NCBI GenBank assembly: GCA_964501535.1 | Contig: CAZCSV010000001.1 | Coordinates: 434,001 to 498,000 of the forward strand | DNA length: 64,000 bases | Source: FEN-1279 sp964501535 | GTDB taxonomy: Bacteria > Bacteroidota > Ignavibacteria > Tepidaquicellales > Tepidaquicellaceae | Direction: 5' to 3' | Part shown: one piece after another, positions 53,344 through 62,730 of the stretch | Position numbering within the stretch: the stretch's first letter is position 1 | Layout: every line of letters starts with the position of its first letter | Notes under the pieces: model-generated | Told to the model about the DNA's origin: nothing | The model's input: only the letters and a program-made list of their open reading frames with translations | Database searches by the model: none | Translations under genes and position numbers: made by a program

Positions 53344-54693
53344 ATGTTCGAGGATTTAACAAATAAATTTGAAATTGTTTTAAAGAAAATTCGAGGTCAG
53401 GGAAAAATCACCGAAAAAAATATCGATGAATCTCTGCGTGAGGTCAGACGTGTTTTATTCGATGCAGACGTTAACTATAAAGTCGTAAATAATTTTATTA
53501 AAAACGTCAAGGAAAAATCACTCGGTGAACAGGTACTGACAAGCATTACGCCCGGACAACTTATAGTTAAAATCATTAACGACGAACTCATTAATCTTAT
53601 GGGTTCGGAAAAATCGGAGCTGATTTTTTCAAATGATATCCCGTCAGTTATTCTGCTGGTCGGTTTGCAGGGTTCAGGTAAAACGACTTTTGCCGCAAAG
53701 CTTGCAAAGCATTTGAAAACAAAAGGCAGAAATCCTACTCTGGCAGCTTGCGATATATACAGACCGGCCGCAATCGAACAGCTGAAGGTTTTAGGCAAAC
53801 AGACAGATGTTCCGGTTTTTTCTCTTGAAGACGAAAAAAATGCCGTTAAAATTTCCAGTCAGGCAGTAGATTTTGCAAGAAAAAACGCAAAAGATACACT
53901 GATAATCGATACAGCAGGCAGACTCGCAATCGATGAACAGATGATGAACGAAGTTTCATCAATCAAATCAGCAGTGAATCCGTCGGAAATACTCTTCATC
54001 GTTGATTCTATGACAGGTCAGGATGCCGTTAATACTGCAAAAGCATTTTACGATAAACTTAATTACACGGGAATAGTTCTTACAAAATTAGATGGAGATA
54101 CAAAAGGCGGTGCCGCTATTTCGATTAAATCAATCGTAAATGAACCGATAAAATTTGTCAGTATCGGCGAGAAACTCGAAGCTATAGAGCCTTTTTACCC
54201 GGAAAGAATGGCATCGAGAATTCTCGGTATGGGTGATATTATCAGCTTCGTTGAAAAGGCACAGACCGAGTTCGATATATCCGAAACTGCCAAGCTCGAG
54301 GAAAAACTGAGAAAAAATAAATTCGATTTCGATGATTTTCTTTCACAGATTAAACAGGTAAAAAAAATGGGCTCCTTATCCAATCTGGTCTCGATGCTGC
54401 CCGGCGCCAGCAACGCTCTGAAAGGTAAAGAAATCGATGAAAAAATATTTACAAGACTGGAAGCCATTATACTTTCTATGACAAAAAAAGAAAGGGCAAA
54501 TCCGGATATTCTAAACGGTACCAGAAGAAGAAGGATTGCTGACGGTAGCGGTACCTCGATTCAGGATGTCAACAGATTAATAAAACAATTCGATGATATG
54601 AGAAAGATGATGAAGGGATTTTCCAAGGGTAAAATGAGACATTTGATGAAAAATCTCAATCTGCCTTCTGGACTTATGAATCAATTTAAATAA
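53344..54693 (+). CDS. ffh: Signal recognition particle GTPase Ffh
   Basis: 449 residues. N-domain (LTNKFEIVLKKIRGQGKITEKNIDESLREVRR), G-domain with GLQGSGKTTFAAKLA (G1), DTAGR (G3), TKLDGDTKGG (G4-region), then the Met-rich M-domain at the C-terminus (MRKMMKGFSKGKMRHLMKNLN). It binds 4.5S RNA and signal peptides. The M-domain is near the short end of the range. 116 bases downstream of the divergent rnhB start; leads into the rpsP operon, separated by about 136 bases. Confidence 0.96.
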   Translation: MFEDLTNKFEIVLKKIRGQGKITEKNIDESLREVRRVLFDADVNYKVVNNFIKNVKEKSLGEQVLTSITPGQLIVKIINDELINLMGSEKSELIFSNDIPSVILLVGLQGSGKTTFAAKLAKHLKTKGRNPTLAACDIYRPAAIEQLKVLGKQTDVPVFSLEDEKNAVKISSQAVDFARKNAKDTLIIDTAGRLAIDEQMMNEVSSIKSAVNPSEILFIVDSMTGQDAVNTAKAFYDKLNYTGIVLTKLDGDTKGGAAISIKSIVNEPIKFVSIGEKLEAIEPFYPERMASRILGMGDIISFVEKAQTEFDISETAKLEEKLRKNKFDFDDFLSQIKQVKKMGSLSNLVSMLPGASNALKGKEIDEKIFTRLEAIILSMTKKERANPDILNGTRRRRIADGSGTSIQDVNRLIKQFDDMRKMMKGFSKGKMRHLMKNLNLPSGLMNQFK

Positions 54694-54829
54694 AAATAAA
54701 TTTTGATATAATATTTTAATAATATTATACTTATATTTCAAGTAAAAAAATATATATACTATTAATACAAAAAAATTTATAAATTAAAATTACGTATAAA
54801 AAAATATACGAAAGGAGTAAAACTAAAAA

Positions 54830-55243
54830 TTGGTAAAGCTGAGACTTAAAAGGATGGGGAAAAAGAAACAGCCGATATACAGAATCGTTGCGGCTGATTC
54901 ACGCTCCCCCCGTGACGGTAGATTCATCGAAGAAGTGGGATTCTATGACCCTAATAAAGAACCTATGGTCATCAAACTGAAAGAAGCTAAAGTAACGCAG
55001 TGGTTAAAAAACGGTGCTCAGCCTACGGATACTGTAAAAAGCTTATTCAAACGTTATGGTTTACATTACAAACTGAACCTTGTGAAAAGAGGATTCGATG
55101 AAAACAGAATTAGCGAAGAAATGCAGAAATTCGAATCCTCCAAGAGTGAAAAACAAAAAAGGGAAAAAGAACGTAAACTGAGACGCAGCCAAAACAAGAA
55201 AAAGAAAAAGGAAGAAACTAAAGAGGAAAAAAAGGAAGCGTAA
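54830..55243 (+). CDS. rpsP: 30S ribosomal protein S16
   Basis: 137 residues; the first 80 are bS16 (VKLRLKRMGKKKQPIYRIVAADSRSPRDGRFIEEVGFYDPNKEP), followed by an unusually long Lys/Glu-rich tail. The start is TTG at 54830 with AAAGGAG at 54811-54817. First gene of the rpsP-khpA-rimM-trmD-rplS set after an AT-rich 136-base leader. Confidence 0.95.
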   Translation: MVKLRLKRMGKKKQPIYRIVAADSRSPRDGRFIEEVGFYDPNKEPMVIKLKEAKVTQWLKNGAQPTDTVKSLFKRYGLHYKLNLVKRGFDENRISEEMQKFESSKSEKQKREKERKLRRSQNKKKKKEETKEEKKEA

Positions 55244-55317
55244 TTATAAAAATAATTATTGATTCTTAGCAAGCATTCTTAATAAATAATTAATAACTAA
55301 ACTCAAAGGAGAAAATC

Positions 55318-55572
55318 ATGAAGGAATTTATTGAGTTTATTGCTAAAAACCTCGTTGATAATCCGGAAGCTGTAGTTGTTGAAGAAAGCGAGCAAAATGG
55401 TAAGATTAAATTCAGATTGTTTGTCCAGGATTCGGAAACCGGAAAAGTAATCGGTAAATCGGGCAAAACAGCTAAAGCTATGAGAACTCTGCTGACCGCT
55501 GTTGCTGCTAAGAATGGTAAAAAAGCTTTACTAGAAATTCCTGATAAAAATACTCCAAGTAAAGAAAATTAA
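55318..55572 (+). CDS. khpA: KH-domain RNA-binding protein KhpA
   Basis: 84 residues. A single type-II KH domain with VIGKSGKTAKAMRTLL (GxxG loop as GKSG) followed by the hydrophobic helix. Known relatives (KhpA/YlqC) pair with KhpB and influence cell division and RNA stability. Preceded by a good AAAGGAG (55302-55308). Its stop directly abuts the TTG of rimM. Confidence 0.93.
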   Translation: MKEFIEFIAKNLVDNPEAVVVEESEQNGKIKFRLFVQDSETGKVIGKSGKTAKAMRTLLTAVAAKNGKKALLEIPDKNTPSKEN

Positions 55573-56127
55573 TTGCCATTATTGTTAGAAAACAAATTAA
55601 TTTCGATTGGGAAAATTACTAAACCCGTAGGTCTGAAGGGATATGTAAAGGTCTTAAGTCTAACTGATTTTCCCGATAGATTCAGAAACTTAAAGCGTGT
55701 TAAGCTTTTCAATGAAAGAGAAAACCTTGTTTTAATAAACAAATTTTCGAATTCAGAAGATTTTTATATAAAAGATGTAATTTTTGAAAAGGATTATTTT
55801 AAAATCCTATTCGATAATTATAATAATGTTAGTTCTGCAAGCGGTCTAATTGGATGTTTTTTGGTTATAAGTGAAGACAAAAGAAAAAAACTTGAAAAAG
55901 GAAAATATTATTACTACGAGTTGATTGGTTTGAAAGTCTTTGATAAAGGGGGGATTATCGGTTCGATAACATCTGTAGAAAATTATGGAGGACAGGATTT
56001 ATTGAAAATTTATTTATACAACGACGATAAAAATATTTTGATTCCCTATGTTGATGAGTTTGTAAAAAAAATTGATATCGAAAAAGGATTTGCCGAAATA
56101 ATTATGATTGACGGAATGTTAAATTAA
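55573..56127 (+). CDS. rimM: Ribosome maturation factor RimM
   Basis: 184 residues, TTG start immediately after the khpA stop. N-terminal SIGKITKPVGLKGYVKVLSLTDFPDRF and the PRC-barrel end (YYYYELIGLKVF...DLLKIYLYNDDKNILIPYVDEFVKKIDIE) are diagnostic. It helps assemble the head of the 30S subunit. Overlap-spaced with trmD (5 bases). Confidence 0.93.
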   Translation: MPLLLENKLISIGKITKPVGLKGYVKVLSLTDFPDRFRNLKRVKLFNERENLVLINKFSNSEDFYIKDVIFEKDYFKILFDNYNNVSSASGLIGCFLVISEDKRKKLEKGKYYYYELIGLKVFDKGGIIGSITSVENYGGQDLLKIYLYNDDKNILIPYVDEFVKKIDIEKGFAEIIMIDGMLN

Positions 56128-56132
56128 TTCGT

Positions 56133-56804
56133 ATGAGATTCGATATAATAAGCGCAAATCCGAAAATTCTTGAAAGTTCTTTAACAAACGGCTTGATAAA
56201 AAGAGCTATAGAAAAAAATTATGTGGATATCGTAATTCATAACCTCAGAGATTATGCTTCTGGCAGCTATAAACAGATTGACGATACACCGTATGGGGGC
56301 GGTTCAGGCATGATACTAAAACCGGAACCGTTTTTTAAATGCATAAATAAACTGCTCTCTGAAAGAAATTATGACGAAATAATATATTTTTCACCTCAGG
56401 GAATATCGTTTAATCAGACTTATGCAAATGAATTGTCCCTGAAGAATAATTTTATATTGGTTTGCGGACACTATAAAGGAATTGACGAAAGGGTGATTAC
56501 ACGATTTGTGACAAAAGAAATATCAATAGGAGATTACGTTATTTCATGCGGAGAAATTGCCTCTGTGGTTTTCATGGATTCTTTATCAAGATTAATTCCC
56601 GGTGTCTTGGGTGACGGAGAATCTGCTATTACGGACAGCTTCCAGACCGATTCCGGATTTGACTATCCGCAGTATACAAGACCTGAAGATTGCGAAGGAA
56701 ATAAGGTTCCAGATGTCTTATTGTCGGGTAACCATGCAAAAATAAATGAATGGCGAAAGCAAAAAGCCGAAGAAAAATTCAAAAAAATTAAAAATAAAAA
56801 ATAA
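56133..56804 (+). CDS. trmD: tRNA (guanine37-N1)-methyltransferase TrmD
   Basis: 223 residues. SPOUT-fold enzyme making m1G37 in tRNA. Seen: DDTPYGGGSGMILKPEPF, YFSPQG, LVCGHYKGIDERV and SIGDYVISCGE, then PGVLGDGESAITDSFQT; the trefoil-knot region is complete. Length is slightly under the usual 240-250. Confidence 0.95.
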   Translation: MRFDIISANPKILESSLTNGLIKRAIEKNYVDIVIHNLRDYASGSYKQIDDTPYGGGSGMILKPEPFFKCINKLLSERNYDEIIYFSPQGISFNQTYANELSLKNNFILVCGHYKGIDERVITRFVTKEISIGDYVISCGEIASVVFMDSLSRLIPGVLGDGESAITDSFQTDSGFDYPQYTRPEDCEGNKVPDVLLSGNHAKINEWRKQKAEEKFKKIKNKK

Positions 56805-56849
56805 TATAATAATATAAACTGTACAGGTAAGAAGGAGTAATTAATTAAA

Positions 56850-57290
56850 ATGGATAAAATTAAATTGGTAACAGCCGCACAGATTAGAAGCGATATCCCC
56901 GCTTTTCATCCGGGAGACACCGTCTCCGTATCGGTTAAGGTTGTCGAAGGCGATAAGGAAAGAATTCAGCAGTTCAAAGGAATCGTGATGGGTATAAGAG
57001 GAAGAGGCGTAAGCAAAACTTTCCGCGTAAGAAAAATTTCAAACGGAGTCGGAGTGGAAAGAATATTTCCGGTGAACTCGCCTAAAATTGCCAAAATCGA
57101 AGTACTTAAAGAAGGCAGCGTGAGAAGAGCAAAATTGTATTACCTTAGAAAATTGACGGGTAAAGCTGCTACTAAAATCAAAGAAAAAAAGAGAAAACAT
57201 ATCTCGAAACTGATTAGCGATGTGGTAATTGAAAATGCACCGGAAGAAAACATCGAAAATGAAGTTGTTACAGAAAATAAATCCGAATAA
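56850..57290 (+). CDS. rplS: 50S ribosomal protein L19
   Basis: 146 residues; bL19 core (IPAFHPGDTVSVSVKVVEGDKERIQQFKGIVMG, FRVRKISNGVGVERIFPVNSPKI, RAKLYYLRKLTGKAATKIKE) with a C-terminal acidic-to-basic extension of about 25 residues. Preceded by AAGGAG (56831-56836). Last gene of the set, with a strong terminator 28 bases later. Confidence 0.95.
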   Translation: MDKIKLVTAAQIRSDIPAFHPGDTVSVSVKVVEGDKERIQQFKGIVMGIRGRGVSKTFRVRKISNGVGVERIFPVNSPKIAKIEVLKEGSVRRAKLYYLRKLTGKAATKIKEKKRKHISKLISDVVIENAPEENIENEVVTENKSE

Positions 57291-57318
57291 AGAATTTTTT
57301 CTATAAATTTTATTTCCT

Positions 57319-57347
57319 ACCGCCTTTTCAGGAAGGCGGTTTTTTTT
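57319..57347 (+). terminator. Rho-independent terminator after rplS
   Basis: ACCGCCTT (57319-57326) pairs with AAGGCGGT (57333-57340) around TTCAGG; a run of eight T follows (57340-57347). The ATG of the next gene is at 57349, one base after the T-run. Confidence 0.93.
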
Positions 57348-57348
57348 A

Positions 57349-57990
57349 ATGGAAAAAAAGAAAATATTTATTTCTATCGCAGGTAATATAGGCTCAGGTA
57401 AATCATCGCTTACCCGGCTTCTTGCTAAAAGATTTAACTGGCTCCCCTATTATGAGTCCGTAAATGATAATCCTTACCTTACAGATTTCTATGCCGATAT
57501 GAACCGGTGGTCATTTAATCTGCAGATTTATTTTCTTGCTCACCGGTTCAATATCCATAAGGAAATTAATGAAAAACCAAATTCCGTTATCCAGGACAGG
57601 AGCATCTACGAAGATGTCGAGATATTTGCCTTTAACCTGCATAAGCTCGGTAAAATGTCCGACAGAGATTACCTGACATATTCTAACCTGTTCCGCGAAA
57701 TGACATCGTATCTGACTCCTCCAGACGTCCTCGTCTACCTTAAAGCGGATATCAACACTCTTATCAAACAGATTAAATCCCGCGGGAGGGATTTCGAAAA
57801 GGATATTGATAACGACTATCTGAAATTACTCAACGAAAGCTATGATAGATGGATTAATAAATATGATTACGGAAAAAAATTAATCGTCGAAACCGACCAA
57901 CTCGATTTTGTTCACTCGGATAAAGATTTCGACTCGGTTATAGATTATATTGAAAAGGAACTCCTGCTCGATTTGAAACTGTTTACTTAA
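57349..57990 (+). CDS. Deoxynucleoside kinase
   Basis: 213 residues. Salvage enzyme phosphorylating deoxynucleosides; family members often use dA and dG or dT and dC. P-loop GNIGSGKSSL (residues 12-21), base-binding YESVNDNPYLTDFYADM and SFNLQIYFLAHR, the QDRSIYEDVEIF catalytic region, and the LID residues RGRDFEKDID. Its ATG sits one base beyond the T-run of the rplS terminator, with no ribosome-binding site in between, so initiation is unusual (see finding). Its end overlaps the convergent regulator gene by 8 bases. Confidence 0.9.
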   Translation: MEKKKIFISIAGNIGSGKSSLTRLLAKRFNWLPYYESVNDNPYLTDFYADMNRWSFNLQIYFLAHRFNIHKEINEKPNSVIQDRSIYEDVEIFAFNLHKLGKMSDRDYLTYSNLFREMTSYLTPPDVLVYLKADINTLIKQIKSRGRDFEKDIDNDYLKLLNESYDRWINKYDYGKKLIVETDQLDFVHSDKDFDSVIDYIEKELLLDLKLFT

Positions 57991-59335
57991 TTTTACTCGG
58001 CGTGGGTATATTATACTTGCTTAAAAGTTTATATAAATGACTTCTCTGTATTTTCAAAGCTTCCGCGGTATGCACGATATTATATTTATAATCCCTTAAC
58101 ATTTTTTCGATAAAAACCTTTTCGGATTCGTTTTGAAAATCGTTAAGAGTAAGATTTTTATTCAGTAATTCGTTCAGCAATTTCGAATGCTTTGTTCCCG
58201 GAATTTCTATGTCGTCTTCATCTATTACATCCTTATCGATATCGAATATCAATCTTTCTATCGTGTTTCTTAGTTCTCTCACATTTCCCGGCCATCTGAA
58301 TGACATTAAATGACCGATTGCTTTTTCCGAAAAAACCTTTTTGTTAATATTATATGCTTCGCATACCTGCTGCGTTAAGGTTTTTACTAGTATACCAATA
58401 TCCTCAGCTCTGTCTCTTAAAGGCGGAATTACTATTTGTAAAACGTTAATTCTGTGAAATAAGTCCTCTCTGAATCTTCCCTCGCTTATCTCATCTTCCA
58501 GGTTTTTATTTGTCGTAAAAATGAAACGGACGTCTAATGTTATTTCTTCTTTCTTCCCGGGCGGAGTATATTTTTTCTCCTCTATCACTTTCAATATCTT
58601 TGACTGCACATCAAGCGATAAGCTGCTTACTTCGTCGAATAAAAAATAACCGCCCCCCGCCTCATACAGCTTACCGTTTCTTATGACCCTGTCGTTTTCA
58701 TAAACCCCGAACAATTCCTCATCCGCCTTATCATCAATCAGGTTTGCGCAATTTACCGTTATAAAAGGACTTTCGGACCGTTTTGAATTAAGATGCAATT
58801 GCTTCGCTACAAGCATCTTTCCTGTTCCGCTCTCTCCGTATATCATCAGGTTAATATCAAGGTCGGAATATTTTTTTATTCTTTCTTTTACCTCCTGAAT
58901 TGCTTCGCTTGTTCCGATAATACTGTTGGATTCTATCAACTCATTTTTTAAAGCTTCGATTTCATCCTTTGATTTCTTGTATTCGAGGGCATTTCTGATT
59001 GTAAGCTTCAGTTCCTCCAAATCCGGCGGTTTCTGTATGAAATTATAAGCTCCTCTCTTTGTAGCCTCTACAGCAGTTTCAAATGTCCCGTGACCCGATA
59101 TCATAATCACGATAATCCTGTTGTCAATTTCCATTATTTTTTCAAGAACTTCAAGTCCGTCCATTTTAGGCATCTTTATATCTAAAAGCACCAAATCGAA
59201 CTTCTCGCTTTTTACTTTCTCTATCGCCGTAAAACCGTCAAGACTTGTATCTATCTGATGTTTCTCCGAACTCAGTACAAGCTTTAGAACTTCGAGTATG
59301 TTTTGCTCGTCGTCGACTATTAGAATTTTGCCCAT
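57983..59335 (-). CDS. NtrC-type response regulator without the GAFTGA loop
   Basis: 450 residues. Order: receiver domain (1-115; phospho-acceptor Asp52 in LVLLDIKMP, Lys102), AAA+ domain (about 140-375) with Walker A GESGTGKM (167-174), Walker B-like YFLFDE (230-235), arginine-finger region RFREDLFHRINVL and RWPGNVRELRNTIER, then a C-terminal Fis-type helix-turn-helix (HTAEALKIQRSHLYKLLSKYNI). The loop 1 region reads ELFGVYENDRVIRNGKLYEAGGG; the GAFTGA that touches sigma-54 is missing and the segment is shorter. It may not activate sigma-54 promoters. Five bases after mutS2. Confidence 0.87.
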   Translation of the reverse strand: MGKILIVDDEQNILEVLKLVLSSEKHQIDTSLDGFTAIEKVKSEKFDLVLLDIKMPKMDGLEVLEKIMEIDNRIIVIMISGHGTFETAVEATKRGAYNFIQKPPDLEELKLTIRNALEYKKSKDEIEALKNELIESNSIIGTSEAIQEVKERIKKYSDLDINLMIYGESGTGKMLVAKQLHLNSKRSESPFITVNCANLIDDKADEELFGVYENDRVIRNGKLYEAGGGYFLFDEVSSLSLDVQSKILKVIEEKKYTPPGKKEEITLDVRFIFTTNKNLEDEISEGRFREDLFHRINVLQIVIPPLRDRAEDIGILVKTLTQQVCEAYNINKKVFSEKAIGHLMSFRWPGNVRELRNTIERLIFDIDKDVIDEDDIEIPGTKHSKLLNELLNKNLTLNDFQNESEKVFIEKMLRDYKYNIVHTAEALKIQRSHLYKLLSKYNIPTPSKIK

Positions 59336-59340
59336 AATTT

Positions 59341-61695
59341 TTATTTTAATTCTACAATCGTAGTTCCTGAATCTCCTTCATTCCAGTGACCAAGCCTGAA
59401 TGATTTCACTAACTTATTTTTCGATAATATTCCGTTAACTTCTTTTCTCAACCTTCCCGTTCCCTTTCCGTGTACTATCGAAACCGTTGATATCGAATTT
59501 AAACTCGCATTCTGCAAAAATTTCTCAACCTTATCGCATATCTCAATGGAATATAATCCTCTTATATCAAAGGTGTCCTCGTATGGTATCTCAACTGCCT
59601 TCGACCTGCTTTCATCCAATTTAGTAAAATTTTTATTTATATTACCTGCTTTTTTTAAGTCTTTTAATTTTACCCTGAATATTACTCCGTTAACATCCAC
59701 CGATGCATTTTCCTTTTTTATTTCCAGCAAAACTCCTTTTGAACTGGATTCCTTTATTATAACATAATCTCCTTCTCTTATCGGTTCTTTCGAAACTGCA
59801 TCAGTGACTTCTTCTTTTTGTAAATTCTTTATAACAAAAGTCTCTATATTCTCTTTTATTTCTTTGGGCTTGAAGTCTTTTTTCTCCCTGACCTCTTTTA
59901 TTGCTAAATCAATTTTCCTTTTGCTCTCCTGTATAATCCTCTCGCCTTCCGTTTTTGCATTATTTATAATCTCTCTTTCCTTTTTCTTCAACTCGCTAAT
60001 TTTTCCGTCATATAATGTTATCAACCCGTTTAACCTCGTATTTTGAATATCGAATTCCCTTTTTAACTCAAGATACTTCTGTTTGTTGAAATTTAATTCT
60101 TTTATCAGTTCCTCGAGATTATTCTCGTCGGCTTCAAGCATACTTTTGGCGTAATTAAGAGTATCTTCCGGAAAATCGAATTTCTTAGCAATCTCGAATG
60201 TAAAACTCTGCCCCGGTATTCCGACAACGAATTTATAATTCGGGGAAAGCGTATCAACGTCAAACTCAAGTGAAGCGTTTTCGATTTTCTCGGTGTTAAA
60301 TGCAAAACTCTTTAAATCTCCCATATGCGTTGTAACGATTGATATACAGTCTGTTCCGGAAAGATATTTTAAAATAGATGCGGATAAGGCTCCTCCAAGC
60401 TTTGGGTCTGTTCCGTTACATATCTCGTCTATCAAAACCAGTGACTCCGAATCACAATTTGAAATAATATCTTTTATATATTTTAAATGCGAACTGAAAG
60501 AACTCAAATCGTTTTCAATCGACTGGTCATCTCCGATGTTAATAAAAATTCTCCTGAATAATCTGAATTTCGAATTGCTCTCGGCAGAGACCAATATTCC
60601 CGATTGAAACAGCAGCTGCAACAATCCAATCGTTTTTAATGCTACCGTCTTTCCGCCAGCATTCGGTCCTGTGATTACCAGAGTATTAAATTCATCGCCG
60701 ATTTTCACGTCCAGAGGCACAATTTTGTTTATGTCATGCATTTGAAGTAAAACGGGATGATACGCTTTCGATAGCAGAATCTCCTTTTCGCTGATTTCGG
60801 GAATATTTCCATTCACTTCTATTGCATATCTTGCCTTAGCATAAATGAAATCCAGCTCCGCCAATATTTCACAATTCAATTTAAGTTCATCATAATATGT
60901 GGAAACTTCTGCCGTTAATTCGGTAAGTATTTTCTCGATTTCCCTTCTTTCCTCATATTTCAGTTCCGTAATCTCGTTATTAATCTCAGTTGTTTCCTGC
61001 GGTTCGATAAATACCGTTGCCCCTGATGCTGATGAACTGTGGATTATCCCCGGGACTTTCCTTTTATTTTCGACCCTGACGGGTATTACCGACCTGCCGT
61101 CCCTTAACGTTATAATATCGTCTCTCGATAAATCCTGCTCGGACATCTCCTTAAGAATTTTGTACAGGGATTTTCTTAGCCTGTCGCTCTTGCTTTTTAT
61201 CTCACTCTTTATCCTTCTTAAATTCTGTGATGCGGTATCTTTAACGTTTCCTTCCTCGTCTATCGTCAACTCGATATGCCGCTCGAGTATCTTGTCATAA
61301 AACAATCTGTTTGACAGCTCCGCTATTAAATAATAATTATCGTTATTATTTTTATTTACCGAACCGATTACCTGCTTAATATTCCTCGATATTTTTAAAA
61401 AGTTCAGAATCCACAAGAATTTATCCGAAAGTATTATACTTCCCTTTATTTTCGATTTCTCTATTAATTCCCTTATATCCCTTAATCCCGTAAAATCCGG
61501 GAAAGAATTAATTTCGATTAATTCTTTCGCCTGTAATACTTTTTTTAATTCTTTTTCAAGCTGTGACTGATTTGTATAAAATGGTATTTTTGAAAATTGC
61601 CCGCTGCTCAGTTCCGAATATGCATATTTATGTATCTTTGAAATTACTTTGTCAAATTCGAGTTTATTTTTTATTTCCTCAAGATTCATTAGCAA
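59341..61695 (-). CDS. mutS2: MutS2 / Smr endonuclease
   Basis: 784 residues. MutS core with RSVIPVRVENKRKVPGIIHSSSASGATVFIEP (clamp/lever region), Walker A GPNAGGKT, the LSSFSSHLKYI segment, SLVLIDEICNGTDPKLGGAL (Walker B) and the FTFEIAKKFDFP end, then a Glu/Lys-rich coiled coil and a C-terminal Smr domain (DIRGLYSIEICDKVEKFL, SIVHGKGTGRLRKEV). The MutS1 mismatch-reading N-terminal domain is missing, as expected for MutS2, which resolves recombination intermediates or rescues collided ribosomes. Confidence 0.95.
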   Translation of the reverse strand: MLMNLEEIKNKLEFDKVISKIHKYAYSELSSGQFSKIPFYTNQSQLEKELKKVLQAKELIEINSFPDFTGLRDIRELIEKSKIKGSIILSDKFLWILNFLKISRNIKQVIGSVNKNNNDNYYLIAELSNRLFYDKILERHIELTIDEEGNVKDTASQNLRRIKSEIKSKSDRLRKSLYKILKEMSEQDLSRDDIITLRDGRSVIPVRVENKRKVPGIIHSSSASGATVFIEPQETTEINNEITELKYEERREIEKILTELTAEVSTYYDELKLNCEILAELDFIYAKARYAIEVNGNIPEISEKEILLSKAYHPVLLQMHDINKIVPLDVKIGDEFNTLVITGPNAGGKTVALKTIGLLQLLFQSGILVSAESNSKFRLFRRIFINIGDDQSIENDLSSFSSHLKYIKDIISNCDSESLVLIDEICNGTDPKLGGALSASILKYLSGTDCISIVTTHMGDLKSFAFNTEKIENASLEFDVDTLSPNYKFVVGIPGQSFTFEIAKKFDFPEDTLNYAKSMLEADENNLEELIKELNFNKQKYLELKREFDIQNTRLNGLITLYDGKISELKKKEREIINNAKTEGERIIQESKRKIDLAIKEVREKKDFKPKEIKENIETFVIKNLQKEEVTDAVSKEPIREGDYVIIKESSSKGVLLEIKKENASVDVNGVIFRVKLKDLKKAGNINKNFTKLDESRSKAVEIPYEDTFDIRGLYSIEICDKVEKFLQNASLNSISTVSIVHGKGTGRLRKEVNGILSKNKLVKSFRLGHWNEGDSGTTIVELK

Positions 61696-61703
61696 TCCTA
61701 TAA

Positions 61704-62234
61704 TTATTTTGTATATAAACTGTCAAGCCTAAGAAATGAATTTAAATCATCAAATGATTTCCTATTGAAAGGAAGTGCTTTCGATACAATATCAAACGTA
61801 TCCGGTGCGAACCTGTGAACATGCGGATATAATGTGGAATTGCGAAAAGCTCCCTCGCCCATTACTCCAAAACTCTTAAGAAATATGATAATGAGACTCG
61901 CAACTAATAAACCCTTTATGATTCCCAGAATCGCCCCCAAAATCCTGTCCAAAGATTTTGTCAACTTACTTATCCTTGAAAGTTTTCCCGCAAGAAATAT
62001 CCCCGCAAAATATATAACGAGAAATATTATTACAAAAGATATTAAATTTAATGTCTTTGTGTCTTTAATGAATTTATTCAGTACTAATGCAAAACCTGAA
62101 TGGAATTTGGTCGCCAGTACTATACCTATGATAATGCTGATGAGTGCAAAAACACTCACCAGAAATCCTTTTCTGTATCCTAAAAATGCAAGTAAAAGGA
62201 CAATTACTAATATTATTATATCGAGCGTATTCAA
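61704..62234 (-). CDS. CvpA family membrane protein
   Basis: 176 residues with four membrane helices and the CvpA start DIIILVIVLLLAFLGYRKGF, plus LDRILGAILGIIKGLLVASLII. The family is linked to colicin V production and cell-envelope processes without a defined activity. Eight bases upstream of mutS2 in the same transcript. Confidence 0.87.
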   Translation of the reverse strand: MNTLDIIILVIVLLLAFLGYRKGFLVSVFALISIIIGIVLATKFHSGFALVLNKFIKDTKTLNLISFVIIFLVIYFAGIFLAGKLSRISKLTKSLDRILGAILGIIKGLLVASLIIIFLKSFGVMGEGAFRNSTLYPHVHRFAPDTFDIVSKALPFNRKSFDDLNSFLRLDSLYTK

Positions 62235-62267
62235 TATGTCACGGAAAAATTAATTATTAATTGGGAA

Positions 62268-62717
62268 TTATGAGCCGAGTTTGCTTTTCACAATTTCCTG
62301 TATAATCTTACCGTCTATTTTTCCCTTTAAAGTCTTCATCGAGGCAGACATTACTTTTCCGAAATCTTTCGCTGTTACATCCCCTGATTCCTTGATGACA
62401 TTATTTATTACTTCTTCTGCTTCCTCTCTGGACAACGGTTTCGGAAGATATTCATTTATTATTTCCAGCTGTTTATTTTCTTTTTCTACAAGGTCAGACC
62501 TGTTTCCCATTTCAAACATTTCAATTGCTTCTTTCCTCATTTTAACCTGCCTCATTAAAAGCTGAATCTCTTCATCCTCGTTCATTTCCCTCTGCATGCC
62601 CGTCTTGTCCATCTTTATTATTTCCGCTCTTATACCGCGTAATGTCTCCATTCTGACTGCATCCTGACTTTTCATCGCAGCCTTTAAATCTTCGTTTATT
62701 TTTTCTTTTAAGCTCAT
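62268..62717 (-). CDS. GatB/YqeY domain protein
   Basis: 149 residues, the YqeY fold: helical EKINEDLKAAMKSQDAVRMETLRGIRAEI, then a domain with LPKPLSREEAEEVINNVIKESGDVTAKDFGKVMSASMKTLKGKIDGK. It resembles the tail domain of GatB tRNA amidotransferase but has no known own function. Follows the TPR protein by 13 bases. Confidence 0.9.
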   Translation of the reverse strand: MSLKEKINEDLKAAMKSQDAVRMETLRGIRAEIIKMDKTGMQREMNEDEEIQLLMRQVKMRKEAIEMFEMGNRSDLVEKENKQLEIINEYLPKPLSREEAEEVINNVIKESGDVTAKDFGKVMSASMKTLKGKIDGKIIQEIVKSKLGS

Positions 62718-62730
62718 ATTTAATAAATTA

